Positions 36,501-40,996 are shown, numbered from the stretch's first letter. The stretch is 64,000 nt of DNA from Rhabdophis nuchalis (GCA_039707465.1 CM077643.1:200657605-200721604); one strand, 5' to 3'. The notes: generated from the letters alone by a model not told the origin. Numbers and translations: made by a program.

Positions 36501-39368
36501 ACTTGGCCAATAAAGAATTCTATTCTATTCTATTCTATTGGGAGGGGGGGACATCTGGACCAATAGGATGGGGTCAGAAGCTGTAGTCTAACAACATAGC
36601 AAGTGATTTTATGAAAAATGGTGTGGATTATTTCCTGTTTTATTTCCTGTTAAGTGTTGTGCATTCCATAATTGTCCTGACTCCAAAATTCATCCCATTT
36701 TGATAACTTGCTTCCACACTATTCAAAATGCCTTTGGGGTGAAAAAACTCTGGCACTTGAAGGCGCTGTGAGGACAACACCACCCCTCCTTACAAACTAT
36801 CTGCTTAAGTTTACATTTCAGAAACTAATTCAAAAATTATATGAACAGCTGCACAGAGGATTAGATTCCTTTTACATGCATGACTTTAAAGGGCTCTGGC
36901 TGCACTTTTTGTTTTCCTCAAGGACGTCATCCTGCAATCAACTTCCCACTAATGAGACAAATATATGAAAGTCTCCTTCAACAAATATGGCTACACCACC
37001 TGCTCCTTCCTCAAACAGCATGCATATTTAAGTAAATGTCACAGAGGAAAGGGGTAAAAAAGCATTTCAAAAAAAATTAATCCATCTATTTATTCTACAC
37101 AAAACAGCACCCACCCCCAAAAATCATGACTTCAAAAGAAAAAATAATAATAACGCCTGCATATTCTAATGTAATATTAAAGAATAAAACCATTGGGCTA
37201 AGGCATTTGGCACTACATTGGAGAAAGACTGCCCTCTGCTGTTGAAACTTAACATATGCATCCATTCCAACTTCAATTCTCACTAAAAGGCAACTATTCT
37301 AAGAAGACATATGTCTTATAGCCTCTTCCTGGATTTTAGTTTCTAATGTGTGGATATTTTTAACAGATTTAAATAGTAGCTTACATCAAGGAGGGAAATT
37401 GATGTCTATGGCTTTCACTTTTACAATTTATACTAAATAAAATCACTAGTCTCAAATTTATTTCAAGTTAAGACATCACTGAAGCAAATCAAGAGTTAAA
37501 TAACAACTTAATGTTTCAGCCAGGGGTGAGTTGCAGCAAAGTAAGTAGCAATACAGCAATAGGCAGTTAGCTTTAGATGCTCCCAATTAAAAACAAGATT
37601 TAAAAATTTACTTCAAATTTACATGATCCCATGGCAGTTTTGCCATCCATTGCCCAGAAGTCATTCTTCATAGTTGCTCTAGTTATGATTTGCCATGAAA
37701 AATACACCCGGTACTCCATAAAATGTGACCTACAAGTCACCTGATGTGGGTTTTTTTCAGGACAAACAATATTTTTTGTTTCCAAGCACCTTATATAGCC
37801 CACTAGTTGTCTTCATTTTAGTAGCCCAACCCAAGAGGCAAAATCATGTTCCTTTTTTCTAATCTATATTCCACCAGCAACAGAAGACACTTTCTTTGAT
37901 GCAAGCGATTGATTCTCAGCTTCACTTCCTAAAATATATTTATATCTGAGCTTTCTTTTTTCCTGTGGGGCCCTTGCTGCTCTCTTGAGATTTGATCATT
38001 TTCTTGCAGATGTTTTATTACCCAATTAGGTAACATCATCAATGCTGGAAGGGAATGGGGCTGCTGCTCTCTTTTTATATATTACTGGCTTTCCCTCTCA
38101 GTAAAACACATGCTTATGTGAGTATTGATTGTTGGGTCCAGTATTAATCTTGGTGTAAATTTCTACTGTTCTATTTCTATGTTTTGGACTTGGCTTGATC
38201 TCGGATGCTCAGAGTTTCCCAGTAGAACAGAGGGAGCACCTACAGCAGTGGTGTATTAACCATTAAGCAGACTAAGCACCTGCTTAGGACACCAGGCCCA
38301 AAGGGGACACCACAAAGTTGAGAAAGAAAGAAAAAAACAATGAAGATTTGTACAGTATTTGCAAAGGAGAGGCAGCAAGATTTGTCAGTGCTTAGGGCAC
38401 CGGTGAGCCTTAATCCGCCACTGGCCTACAGCTTGCACATAGAATTTAACCTTACATGGACATGCTTCAGGGATTATTCTTGATTAAGTGGACTGCTATG
38501 GGGAACATACCACCGCTCAAAGCTGAATTCACAGCACAACACGTGGACTCCTGAAGATAGTAGAGGAAATTGTGCAAGGCTTCCTAATACTGCAGTGAAA
38601 TGAGGGTATATATGAGGGAGAAGGAAGCACTAATAAGGATTTCAAGGTAAGAAAATGGGCCTTTTGAAAAAAAATCAACTGTCAACTTTTTAGAATGGCT
38701 TCTTCTCTTAGGTGCTTGACAATCAAATAGGCCAGGGGTCTGCAAAGTTGGCTCTTTTAAGACTGGTGGACTTCAACTCCCAGAATGCCCCAGCCAGCCT
38801 GGCTGGCTGGGGAATTCTGGGAGTTGAAGTCCACCAGTCTTAAAAGAGCCAACTTTGCAGACCCCTGGATAGGCAACAAGACCCGGCTATGATTTTATCG
38901 CTGTTGATTGTTCATCACACACTTTTCTACCACGCAAAGTAAGGCTTGGTGGCATAGGTATCAAAACCCACCCTGGGCACCTTCAAACCCTGGAGAACCT
39001 CGTTTTGCAGACCCCTGGATCAGGCAAAAAGGCATTGTAGGCAAGTAGATGCTCTGGATTGCAACTTTTCACAATCCTTAACTAACTGCAGGAGCGGTTG
39101 GAATACTGCAGTGCTCAACATCTGCAATGACTAGCACATATGTGCGAGGGGATCCTTTACCTAAACATCTGGAGGAGGGGAAGGTCTCTTCCCCAGAACC
39201 AGGACCCTTCTTCTCCCCTCCTCAGATCCCGGGAGCGGTTCGGAGGCAGGAAAGAGGGAGGGGGGACGACCCTGAGACGCGGCGGGAGAAGGGGAACCCT
39301 TATAGGATGGCGCAAGACGGCAGGAGGAGACCCCCTTTCCCTCCCTCCCTCACCTGCTCGTTGTTCAT
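4157..39368 (-). CDS. DNAH7: Axonemal dynein heavy chain, N-terminal part (8 exons, continues beyond left edge)
   Basis: This is the 5' part of a ciliary dynein heavy chain, the motor subunit of a single-headed inner arm on axonemal microtubules. Only the tail (stem) region is in the window; the AAA motor domains would lie beyond the left edge. Eight exons on the minus strand join in consistent phase: 39368-39354, 33770-33705, 29477-29347, 29169-29079, 25670-25490, 24618-24546, 21818-21693 and 4276-4157. All have AG acceptors and GT donors. The spliced product is about 267 residues with no stop. Diagnostic stretches are [61 protein letters not shown] and [14 protein letters not shown], which I recognise as DNAH7/DNAH12/DNAH3-type tail sequence. 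DNAH7 is chosen because remembered DNAH12 and DNAH3 tails look less similar. That the gene is an axonemal dynein is nearly certain; the paralogue is about two-thirds sure. The X-box promoter agrees with ciliary expression. Confidence 0.82.
4277..4950. other. Dynein intron 7, unique sequence
   Basis: AT-rich intron next to exon 8, with a poly-A run at 4733-4746. Nothing else recognised. Confidence 0.5.
4951..5263. mobile_element. hAT-Charlie-type MITE; 8-bp TSD CTTTATAA
   Basis: Starts CAGGGGTCCCCAACCCCCGG and ends AGGTTGGGGACCCCTG. The exact duplication CTTTATAA flanks it at 4943-4950 and 5264-5271. GC-rich interior with GTCCGTGG and GGAACCGGGCC. The open frames on both strands here are artefacts. 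A diverged relative is at 35956-36239. Confidence 0.92.
5560..5830 (-). mobile_element. Very old LINE-derived segment (minus strand, tentative)
   Basis: TTTATATCGCCACATCTG resembles an inverted L2 3' UTR. AATGCCTGGGGGAACAGCCAGG resembles the inverted coding end (LALWNSLP-type region). Strongly decayed. Confidence 0.35.
5831..7372. other. Dynein intron 7, no recognised element
   Basis: AT-rich, with T-rich (TTTTTTG)n-like stretch near 6320. No exon or RNA gene seen. Confidence 0.45.
7533..8050 (+). promoter_or_regulatory. CpG-rich, tandemly duplicated region, probable L2 5' UTR/promoter
   Basis: GC-rich block starting at the point where hAT similarity stops. A partial duplication with about 180-base spacing is visible (CTCGGCGTCC at 7583 and 7763; GAGAGCGCCG at 7556 and 7685; GGGAGCACCG at 7736). 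Its position before the LINE coding region suggests an internal promoter. Open frames on both strands are composition artefacts. No second copy exists in the window to confirm it belongs to the LINE. Confidence 0.5.
8051..8429 (+). other. Probable remainder of L2 5' UTR
   Basis: Contains repeated AAGACCT words (8107-8200), then TTTATTTATTT-rich sequence. No coding signal. Assigned to the LINE only by position. Confidence 0.35.
8430..11418 (+). pseudogene. L2-type LINE ORF2 (endonuclease + reverse transcriptase), broken
   Basis: Encodes an apurinic-type endonuclease ([39 protein letters not shown]) and a reverse transcriptase ([41 protein letters not shown], catalytic [31 protein letters not shown]). 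These motifs place it in the L2/CR1 clade. Relative to the copy at 25816 it has a frameshift near 9470, a deletion of roughly 290 bases near 9840 (removing part of the linker) and another shift near 10110. The last open segment, 10138-11418, has the intact catalytic core and C-terminal end. It is antisense to the dynein gene. It cannot encode a whole working protein. Confidence 0.92.
11419..11636 (+). mobile_element. L2 3' UTR and (ATT)n tail
   Basis: Contains GTGCACCGCTCCGAGTCCC, a GGAGAGGAGGCGGTTTACAA box and a short ATT tail (11611-11629). The same block ends the other L2 copies in the window. Confidence 0.88.
11747..12440. other. Dynein intron 7, nothing recognised
   Basis: Unique-looking intron sequence with no exon or repeat landmark that I can name. 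Confidence 0.4.
12441..12645 (+). mobile_element. tRNA-derived SINE (squamate type), 5' part degenerate
   Basis: GAGTTCAAGTCCC resembles a B box, followed by CTGGGTGACGTTGGACTGGTCAC, CAGGGTGGTTGTTGTGGGGA, and a tail CACCTTGAGTTATGTATAAA, AATAATAAAGGC, then (AAAT)n. This is the layout of common squamate tRNA SINEs. Confidence 0.7.
12952..13086. mobile_element. Palindromic hAT hairpin element 1; TSD CTCTAAAG / CTCTAGAG
   Basis: Starts CAGGGGTCTCCAACCTTTGC and ends GCAAAGGTTGGAGATCCCTG. The two arms of about 65 bases are near-perfect reverse complements meeting at CAGCTTTGCTG. Flanking octamers agree at 7 of 8 positions. Sits in dynein intron 7. Confidence 0.88.
13622..13866. mobile_element. 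hAT fragment, subfamily starting CAGCGATGGTGAACC
   Basis: Starts CAGCGATGGTGAACCTTTTT with a GC-rich interior; the right end is not clear. Related ends occur at 14723 (inverted) and 16352. Confidence 0.6.
14580..14723. mobile_element. hAT fragment (inverted end of the GATGGCGAACC subfamily)
   Basis: Right end reads TGCCATAGATTTGCTATCAC, the reverse complement of the GTGATGGCGAACC-type terminus. Interior has CATGCACACGCATGCACAC. The left boundary is lost. Confidence 0.5.
14724..16350. other. Dynein intron 7, nothing recognised
   Basis: AT-rich sequence without splice-bounded frames or named repeats. Confidence 0.4.
16352..16600 (+). mobile_element. hAT fragment fused to a SINE/LINE 3' tail
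   Basis: GGGCTGTGATGGCGAACCTTTGGCACG is a hAT terminus. From about 16436 the sequence changes to a common squamate SINE tail: GTTGACTCAGCCTTCCATCC, GGGTAAAATGAGAACCC, CTGTAAACTGCTTAGAGAGG, TATATAAGTCTAAGTGCTAT. Confidence 0.6.
16803..16912. repeat. CT-rich low-complexity tract
   Basis: Pyrimidine-rich sequence with (CCCT)n at 16874-16890. Source of false serine/leucine-rich frames. Confidence 0.8.
16913..18404. other. Dynein intron 7, nothing recognised
   Basis: Unique-looking intron. A short ACCAGTTCACCTGAATCGG stretch near 18270 may be a decayed hAT piece. Confidence 0.4.
18405..18576 (+). repeat. LINE 3' tail followed by (GACT)n(GACA)n microsatellite
   Basis: TTATTGTACACTGCCCAGAATCC...GGGAGATGG is an L2-like 3' UTR end. 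It runs into GACT units (about 18475-18521) and then GACA units (to 18576), which gives the false SVCLSVCL frame. Confidence 0.8.
19008..20127 (-). pseudogene. L2-type LINE, 5'-truncated (reverse transcriptase C-terminal half)
   Basis: Minus strand, sense to the dynein gene. It runs from the TTTATATACCGCCC 3' UTR box to a truncation just after [17 protein letters not shown]. The open part (minus, 20127-19148) has [10 protein letters not shown] in place of the catalytic YADDTQLY, then [21 protein letters not shown] gap (VHLRPFL against [11 protein letters not shown]) marks a small deletion. The A-to-T change next to the catalytic aspartates is a sign of decay. Confidence 0.9.
20575..20645. mobile_element. 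hAT fragment
   Basis: CAGTGGTGAGTTTCCC, then TTTTTTTACTATTGGCTCAC and TGCATGCGCACGATGCTC. One-ended remnant of the CAGTGGTG family. Confidence 0.45.
21132..21309. mobile_element. hAT fragment (CAGTGRTGAAATTC subfamily)
   Basis: Starts CAGTGATGAAATTC with ACTACCGGTTCTGTGGATG, then GCCAGCCAGAGGTG, CAGTTCTCCGAACTACTC and AGAACCTGTCAGAACCTACT. The expected right terminus is missing and is replaced by a microsatellite. Confidence 0.7.
21329..21461. repeat. (GGGA)n(GGAA)n microsatellite
   Basis: GGGA units (21329-21393) then GGAA units (to 21461). They give EGGR/EGRK and LPSFLPS false frames in all six readings. Ends about 230 bases from exon 7. Confidence 0.95.
21693..21818 (-). CDS. DNAH7: Dynein heavy chain coding exon 7 ([15 protein letters not shown])
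   Basis: A 126-base exon with acceptor TTCTTTAG and donor GTAAGC. In phase it reads [20 protein letters not shown] then [20 protein letters not shown] and F, with the final Lys codon shared with exon 8. The pattern W-(x)[10 protein letters not shown](x)n-NPTMxAVLDLW is characteristic of axonemal heavy-chain tails of the DNAH7/12/3 group. Length is a multiple of three, so skipping would preserve frame downstream. Confidence 0.92.
21819..23180. other. Dynein intron 6, nothing recognised in this part
   Basis: AT-rich intron. No repeat boundary or RNA gene seen. Confidence 0.4.
23186..23258. repeat. (GGGA)n(GGAA)n microsatellite
   Basis: Same two-part design as 21329-21461, preceded by poly-A. 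Confidence 0.95.
23259..24205. other. Dynein intron 6, nothing recognised apart from TATG/TTTA repeats
   Basis: Short (TATG)n-like and (TTTA)n tracts at about 24043-24112. Confidence 0.4.
24206..24421. mobile_element. hAT MITE; TSD AATACAAT / AATACAAC
   Basis: Starts CAGAGGTGGTATTCTACCAG and ends TATTTACCACTCCTG. Flanking octamers at 24198-24205 and 24422-24429 agree at 7 of 8. Lies about 125 bases downstream (transcript sense) of exon 6. Confidence 0.85.
24546..24618 (-). CDS. DNAH7: Dynein heavy chain coding exon 6
   Basis: A 73-base exon. The acceptor is TTCTTTTTAG and the donor GTAAGA follows CGTCAAGA. With the split valine codon it reads [14 protein letters not shown] then [10 protein letters not shown], with a final Glu codon shared with exon 7. 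VDFVLRDP is the expected continuation of the conserved LLSVKK helix in exon 5. The charged linker after it is typical of the loop before the next tail helices. Skipping would shift the frame. Confidence 0.9.
25490..25670 (-). CDS. DNAH7: Dynein heavy chain coding exon 5 ([16 protein letters not shown])
   Basis: A 181-base exon and the clearest family marker in the window. The acceptor is CTAATTTTGCAG and the donor GTATGG follows AAGGCAATAG. It encodes [51 protein letters not shown] and YLLSVKKAI, the conserved helical segment near the N terminus of DNAH7-class heavy chains. The last base begins the valine codon completed in exon 6. A large L2 LINE begins only about 145 bases upstream of its acceptor (25816), so the branch point must lie in that short gap or within the LINE. 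Confidence 0.92.
25816..28961 (+). pseudogene. L2-type LINE, nearly complete ORF2 with one evident frameshift
   Basis: Carries the endonuclease ([51 protein letters not shown]), the linker ([20 protein letters not shown]) and the reverse transcriptase ([53 protein letters not shown]). The open frame to 27640 gives about 600 residues. A one-base deletion near 27583 (compare TTGGTTGATGATCTC at 10242) shifts the frame, and the remaining 357 residues are open to 28755. Ends with a 3' UTR and (ATT)n at 28940-28961. The 5' UTR is absent, so it is 5'-truncated. Occupies most of dynein intron 4, antisense to it. Confidence 0.93.
29079..29169 (-). CDS. DNAH7: Dynein heavy chain coding exon 4
   Basis: A 91-base exon. 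The acceptor is TTTGTTTGTAG and the donor follows GATATTTTG with GTAAAT. Read in phase with exon 3 it gives [14 protein letters not shown] then [16 protein letters not shown], an acidic segment leading into the conserved YYYY motif of exon 5. A second AG eight bases into the exon (GCAACCAG) could act as an alternative acceptor, but only the first keeps the reading frame. It ends in phase 0, matching exon 5. Confidence 0.78.
29347..29477 (-). CDS. DNAH7: Dynein heavy chain coding exon 3 (contains a PKKRKV motif)
   Basis: A 131-base exon with an acceptor TTTGTCTCAG and a donor GTGAGTTC. It opens [13 protein letters not shown], then a serine-rich stretch ([11 protein letters not shown]), then [17 protein letters not shown], whose last codon is completed by the first base of exon 4. 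The amphipathic end ([11 protein letters not shown]) looks like the start of the ordered dynein tail. PKKRKV is a classical basic nuclear-localisation-type motif, odd in an axonemal motor; it may simply be a basic linker. The 131-base length makes skipping frame-disrupting. Confidence 0.78.
29739..30015. mobile_element. Solo LTR; 5-bp TSD GTGAT
   Basis: 277 bases beginning TGTTGTGGCC and ending TTCAGAACA (TGTT...AACA inverted ends). The exact duplication GTGAT flanks it at 29734-29738 and 30016-30020. An AATAAA signal occurs near 29949, followed by GGGGTTTTATCGGGA, consistent with an R/U5 region on the plus strand. No internal retroelement genes, so it is a recombined solo LTR. Family not determined. 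Confidence 0.75.
30021..30829. other. Dynein intron 2, nothing recognised
   Basis: No exon, RNA gene or named repeat seen. Confidence 0.4.
30830..30945 (+). repeat. Retroelement tail shared with 32490-32690
   Basis: TTGAATGAGAAGTGAAAACT, AAGGAAAACAAGAAACTCCAG, TTTGGGACAACCATGACCTG and GATGACTGAGAATCTCCA closely match the right arm at 32580-32690. Possibly a Penelope-like or other retroelement 3' end; family uncertain. Confidence 0.5.
31000..32015. other. Dynein intron 2, nothing recognised
   Basis: Mixed unique sequence with AAATAAATAAG tract near 31093. The GGTGGGTTTTTTCCG near 31206 is not a supported hAT end. Confidence 0.4.
32016..32320. mobile_element. hAT element, same subfamily as 808-1114
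   Basis: Starts CAGAGGTGGTATTCAGTCAG and ends GGAATTCCACCACTG. Interior shares CCGGTAGC, TATTCCCTTGTTTTTTAGCT and GCTCTCATAGAACC with the other copy. No clean octamer duplication found. Confidence 0.8.
32490..32690. repeat. 160-bp inverted repeat of a retroelement tail
   Basis: The left arm (AAAGTGCTTTTTTCAGGAGG, CAACTGGACTTG, GAAGATGTTTTGCTTCTCAT) is the reverse complement of the right arm (ATGAGAAGCGAAACATCTTT, CAAGAAAGTCCAGTTG, CCTCCTGAAAAAAGCATCTTT). The centre is near 32570. Suggests two copies in head-to-head arrangement. ACCATGACCTGGATGACTGAG follows the right arm as at 30905. Confidence 0.75.
32691..33704. other. Dynein intron 2, nothing recognised
   Basis: AT-rich intron up to exon 2's donor. 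Confidence 0.4.
33705..33770 (-). CDS. DNAH7: Dynein heavy chain coding exon 2
   Basis: A 66-base exon with an acceptor ending CTCCTACAG and a donor GTATGTG. It encodes [22 protein letters not shown] split into [10 protein letters not shown] and [12 protein letters not shown]. It is phase 0 at both ends, so skipping it would keep the frame. The segment is basic and low in hydrophobic residues, as is common for the poorly conserved extreme N terminus of this family. Support comes from the splice signals and the exact phase fit between exon 1 and exon 3, not from a recognised motif. Confidence 0.7.
33896..34217 (+). mobile_element. Sauria-type SINE (tRNA head, Bov-B-like tail)
   Basis: tRNA-like head GTGGCTCAGTGGCTCAGATG with CTGAGCTTGTC, then GTGAGCTCCCATTATTTGTCC, CAGCTTCTGCCAACCTAGCA, GTCGGCCACATGACCATGG, TTTGAAACAGAGATGAGCAC and GCCCCCTAGAGTCAGGAACG. 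It ends at CGACTTTACCTT, so the tail is shortened. This is the common squamate SINE with a Bov-B LINE-derived 3' end, recognised from memory. Confidence 0.85.
34323..34657. mobile_element. Mariner-like MITE with CAGGTAGTCC ends, TA target
   Basis: CAGGTAGTCCTTGACCTACA at the left and AAGTCAAGGACTACCTG at the right, flanked by TA on both sides. Interior words TTATGACCATTTTTCAC, ATGATCATGGGATCAAAAA and GGTCATGTGATCACC recur in 56606-57001. Confidence 0.88.
34660..35250. other. Dynein intron 1, nothing recognised
   Basis: Unique-looking sequence with a poly-G tract near 35150. Confidence 0.4.
35251..35631. mobile_element. hAT element (TCAAAC...TTTCATTGAGGGCC subfamily)
   Basis: Starts CAGGGGAGTCAAACGCAATT and carries TTTCATTGAGGGCCACATC and GGCCTCCTGCAACCCTCTGC, in common with 60063-60388. 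It ends CAGGCCAGATCTGGGCCCCTG, missing the TTGAGTTTGACACCCCTG terminus of the other copy. Flanking octamers are not convincing. Confidence 0.75.
35956..36239. mobile_element. hAT-Charlie-type element; TSD GTCTACAT / GTCTACTT
   Basis: Starts CAAGGGTCCCCAACCTCTGG and ends AGGTTGGGGACTGCTG. Contains GGAACCGGGCCACAGAGCAG and CATCAGGCATTAGATTCTAA. Octamers at 35948-35955 and 36240-36247 agree at 7 of 8. Confidence 0.88.
36248..36540 (+). mobile_element. CR1-type LINE 3' end with (ATTCT)n
   Basis: TTGTGGCTTGTATCC, CAAATTCCTTGTGTGTCC, TCACACTTGGCCAATAAAGA and a terminal (ATTCT)n array at 36515-36539. This 3' UTR ending in ATTCT (AATAG class) repeats is, as I recall, typical of snake CR1 LINEs. Confidence 0.75.
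36541..37959. other. Dynein intron 1, nothing recognised
   Basis: No exon with supporting splice phase and no repeat I can name. Confidence 0.4.
37960..38110 (-). repeat. Retroelement tail fragment (tentative)
   Basis: TTTTCTTGCAGATGTTTTATTACCCAATTAGGTAACATCATCAATGCT is a motif I recall as common in snake repeats, in reverse orientation. Family uncertain. Confidence 0.4.
38246..38423. mobile_element. hAT MITE; TSD ACCTACAG / GCCTACAG
   Basis: Starts CAGTGGTGTATTAACCATTA and ends CCTTAATCCGCCACTG. Octamers at 38238-38245 and 38424-38431 agree at 7 of 8. 178 bases, no coding potential. Confidence 0.88.
38733..38867. mobile_element. Palindromic hAT hairpin element 2
   Basis: Starts CAGGGGTCTGCAAAGTTGGC and ends GCCAACTTTGCAGACCCCTG. 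The arms are almost perfect reverse complements meeting at CCAGCCTGGCTGG. Flanks (AAATAGGC and GGATAGGC if the right end is trimmed by one base) are similar but ambiguous. A stray copy of its right end recurs at 39003-39025. Located in dynein intron 1. Confidence 0.85.
39125..39165 (+). mobile_element. Sauria SINE / Bov-B 3' tail fragment
   Basis: GACTAGCACATATGTGCGAG then GGGATCCTTTACCT, the 3' end that the SINE at 33896 lacks. It abuts the CpG island. Confidence 0.7.
39354..39368 (-). CDS. DNAH7: Dynein heavy chain coding exon 1 (start codon, MNNEQ)
   Basis: The minus strand reads ATG AAC AAC GAG CAG followed directly by GTGAGG, a strong splice donor. The coding part is only five residues (MNNEQ). 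It sits inside the CpG island with a purine-rich context just before the ATG (GCAGCC). Its phase-0 end matches the phase-0 start of exon 2 at 33770. The start was chosen because it is the first ATG next to a good donor in the island and because the X-box lies 160 bases upstream. An extra small exon or a different first exon cannot be excluded without transcript data. Confidence 0.62.
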
Positions 39369-39527
39369 GGCTGCAGAACCGCCTGCTTGTCCCTAGGCTG
39401 AATACTAGAGGGGAGGGGGAAAGGAAAAGGTTGGTGTGGGGGAAGAAGAGCGCCTCTGCCGCCTCCCGTCTCTTCTTGCTCCCCGGACGCCAGTCCCAAG
39501 CGGAGTTGTGTTGCAGAGGGAAGCCCC

Positions 39528-39540
39528 GTAGCCTAGCAAC
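39528..39540 (-). promoter_or_regulatory. X-box (RFX-factor binding site)
   Basis: GTAGCCTAGCAAC matches the X-box consensus GTNRCC-N(0-3)-RGYAAC at every defined position with a one-base spacer. It lies 160-172 bases upstream of the start codon. X-boxes bound by RFX factors are established control elements of ciliary genes, which fits an axonemal dynein. Confidence 0.75.
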
Positions 39541-39635
39541 AGCGCAACTCAAATCGCGCAATTGCCGCCCGGCGCTTCCCCGCCTTTAAGAACCCCTGGG
39601 AATCACAACATTCTACTCGCAGCCGCCAAAGCCTA

Positions 39636-39640
39636 ATTGG
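39636..39640 (-). promoter_or_regulatory. CCAAT box
   Basis: The minus strand reads GGCCAATTAG, a CCAAT pentamer about 100 bases upstream of the X-box. It is compatible with NF-Y binding in a TATA-less promoter. A pentamer alone is weak evidence. Confidence 0.4.
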
Positions 39641-39791
39641 CCGGGAGAGAGAAAATGGGTGTGTCCTGGAGAACGACTCCCACCACTGATAGGTGCTTTT
39701 TGGGGGGTGGGGGAGGCGCCTATCGATTTGATAGAATTGGTGGTTAAAAATACGCGCTGGAGAATTCGCTTGCCTAGCAAAACCGATAGAC

Positions 39792-39933
39792 CAGTGTTTC
39801 TCAACCTTTGTCCACTTGCTTGAAGATGTCTGGACTTCAACTCCCAGAATTCCCCAGACAGTATTCGTTGGCTGGAGAATTCTGGGAGTTGAAGTCCAGA
39901 CATCTTCAAGTGGACAAAGGTTGAGAAACACTG
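39792..39933. mobile_element. Palindromic hAT hairpin element 3; exact TSD CGATAGAC
   Basis: Starts CAGTGTTTCTCAACCTTTGT and ends ACAAAGGTTGAGAAACACTG. The exact octamer CGATAGAC flanks it at 39784-39791 and 39934-39941. The arms pair almost perfectly through CTTCAACTCCCAGAATTC. It lies about 420 bases upstream of the dynein start codon. Confidence 0.95.
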
Positions 39934-40339
39934 CGATAGACGGTGGATAGCTGACGGATCGATATTTCAATGCTTTCCCCGCCTGAGCGTGGTTTCGTCA
40001 AATGCGCTGCCTAGCGATTCGTCATTAATTTTTACAACGTACTTTATTTTATTTTTCTTAAACCAGGTGTAATGTGTCGCTTTAATCCCTTAAGAGAATA
40101 ACAGAATAACAGAAGTTGGAAGGAACCTTGGAGGTCTTCTAGTCCAACCGCCTGCCCAAGCAGGAGACCCTATATAATTCCAGACTTATATGGCTGTCCA
40201 ATCTCTTCTTAGAAACTCCAGCGTTGAAGCACCAAAAAATTATGGAGGGAAGCTTTTCCACTGGTTAATTATTCTGAATGTCAGCAAATTTTTCCTTAGT
40301 TCTAGGTTGGATCTCTCCTTGATAAGTTTCCATCTGTTA

Positions 40340-40721
40340 CAGTGGTGGGTTTCAAATTTTTTAGAACCTACTCTGTAGGTGTGGCCTATTTTGTGGGCGT
40401 GGCTTGGCAGTCATGTGACAGGGTGGGAGTGACCACCTTTTAAAATGTGGTGAAACTCATTTAACAACGCTCTTGCTTAGCAACCAAAATTTTGGACTCA
40501 ATTGTGATGATAAATTCCTTCCTTCCTTCCTTCCTTCCTTCCTTCCTTCCTTCCTTCCTTCCTTTCCTTTCCTTTCCTTTCCTTTCCTTCCCGTTGGGTC
40601 ACTGGCAGTGGCGGGCCAGATCTACTTCCAGGTACGCCAGTGGAACCCCCTCTCACCGGTTCTCTAAATTTCACCAACCGGCTCTCGTGAGTAGGTGCGA
40701 GCCTGCAGAAACCCACCACTG
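40340..40721. mobile_element. hAT MITE with internal (TTCC)n; exact TSD ATCTGTTA
   Basis: Near-identical to 133-540 outside the microsatellite, with CAGTGGTGGGTTTC and GAAACCCACCACTG ends. The exact octamer ATCTGTTA flanks it at 40332-40339 and 40722-40729. Nested within a CR1 fragment. Confidence 0.95.
40516..40591. repeat. (TTCC)n microsatellite inside the hAT element
   Basis: TTCC then TTTCC units, about 75 bases, shorter than the array in the copy at 133. Confidence 0.95.
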
Positions 40722-40799
40722 ATCTGTTACTTCTTGTTCTGCCCTCCAGCAATAGACATCACTATTATATATATAAATCCAATTAATATATTATATTAT

Positions 40800-40925
40800 A
40801 TAAAACCAAAAAACCTATGGCTAAAGCTCCTGCCTAGCATGTAATACAGCCCCGGTTCGAATCCCAGTAAGGGTATGGCTAGCTGATGAGAGCTAAAAAG
40901 CTCAAAATAATCTATACTAGTTTCC
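40800..40925 (+). mobile_element. tRNA-derived SINE fragment
   Basis: A-box-like TATGGCTAAAGCTCCTG and B-box GGTTCGAATCCCAGT are spaced as in a tRNA, followed by a non-tRNA body (GCTGATGAGAGCTAAAAAGC). It lacks a foldable intact cloverleaf, so it is called a SINE and not a tRNA gene. Confidence 0.65.
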
Positions 40926-40955
40926 CTGACTTATTTATTGATCAGCTCAAAAACA

Positions 40956-40956
<1 letters not shown>

Positions 40957-40996
<40 letters not shown>
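40957..40996. repeat. (CA)n microsatellite
   Basis: About 20 CA units. Confidence 0.95.

Larger units (their letters stand above)
39215..39620 (-). promoter_or_regulatory. CpG-rich promoter region of the dynein gene
   Basis: A GC- and CpG-rich interval in otherwise AT-rich sequence, containing GCGG, CCGG and CGCG words. It surrounds the MNNEQ start codon. No TATA box is evident, as is usual for CpG-island promoters. The open frames read across it on both strands (for example 39140-39589 on plus) reflect the lack of AT-rich stop codons rather than a gene. A divergent plus-strand transcript from the same island is possible but I see no exon that supports it. Confidence 0.7.
40085..40760 (-). 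mobile_element. CR1-type LINE 3' fragment (minus), split by a hAT insertion
   Basis: AGAATAACAGAATAACAGAAGTTGGAAGG and GGTCTTCTAGTCCAACC are the inverted CR1 3' end, and the following sequence is the inverted C-terminal region. Similarity is interrupted at 40340-40721 by a hAT element and resumes with TTCTTGTTCTGCCCTCCAG. Confidence 0.75.

Noticed and set aside
39140..39589. 149-codon plus frame and 134-codon minus frame
   Set aside because: CpG-island composition; the only supported coding part is the five-codon minus-strand exon.
40800..40880. Possible tRNA gene with a good B box
   Set aside because: The acceptor stem does not pair convincingly and SINE-like sequence follows; better explained as a tRNA-derived SINE.
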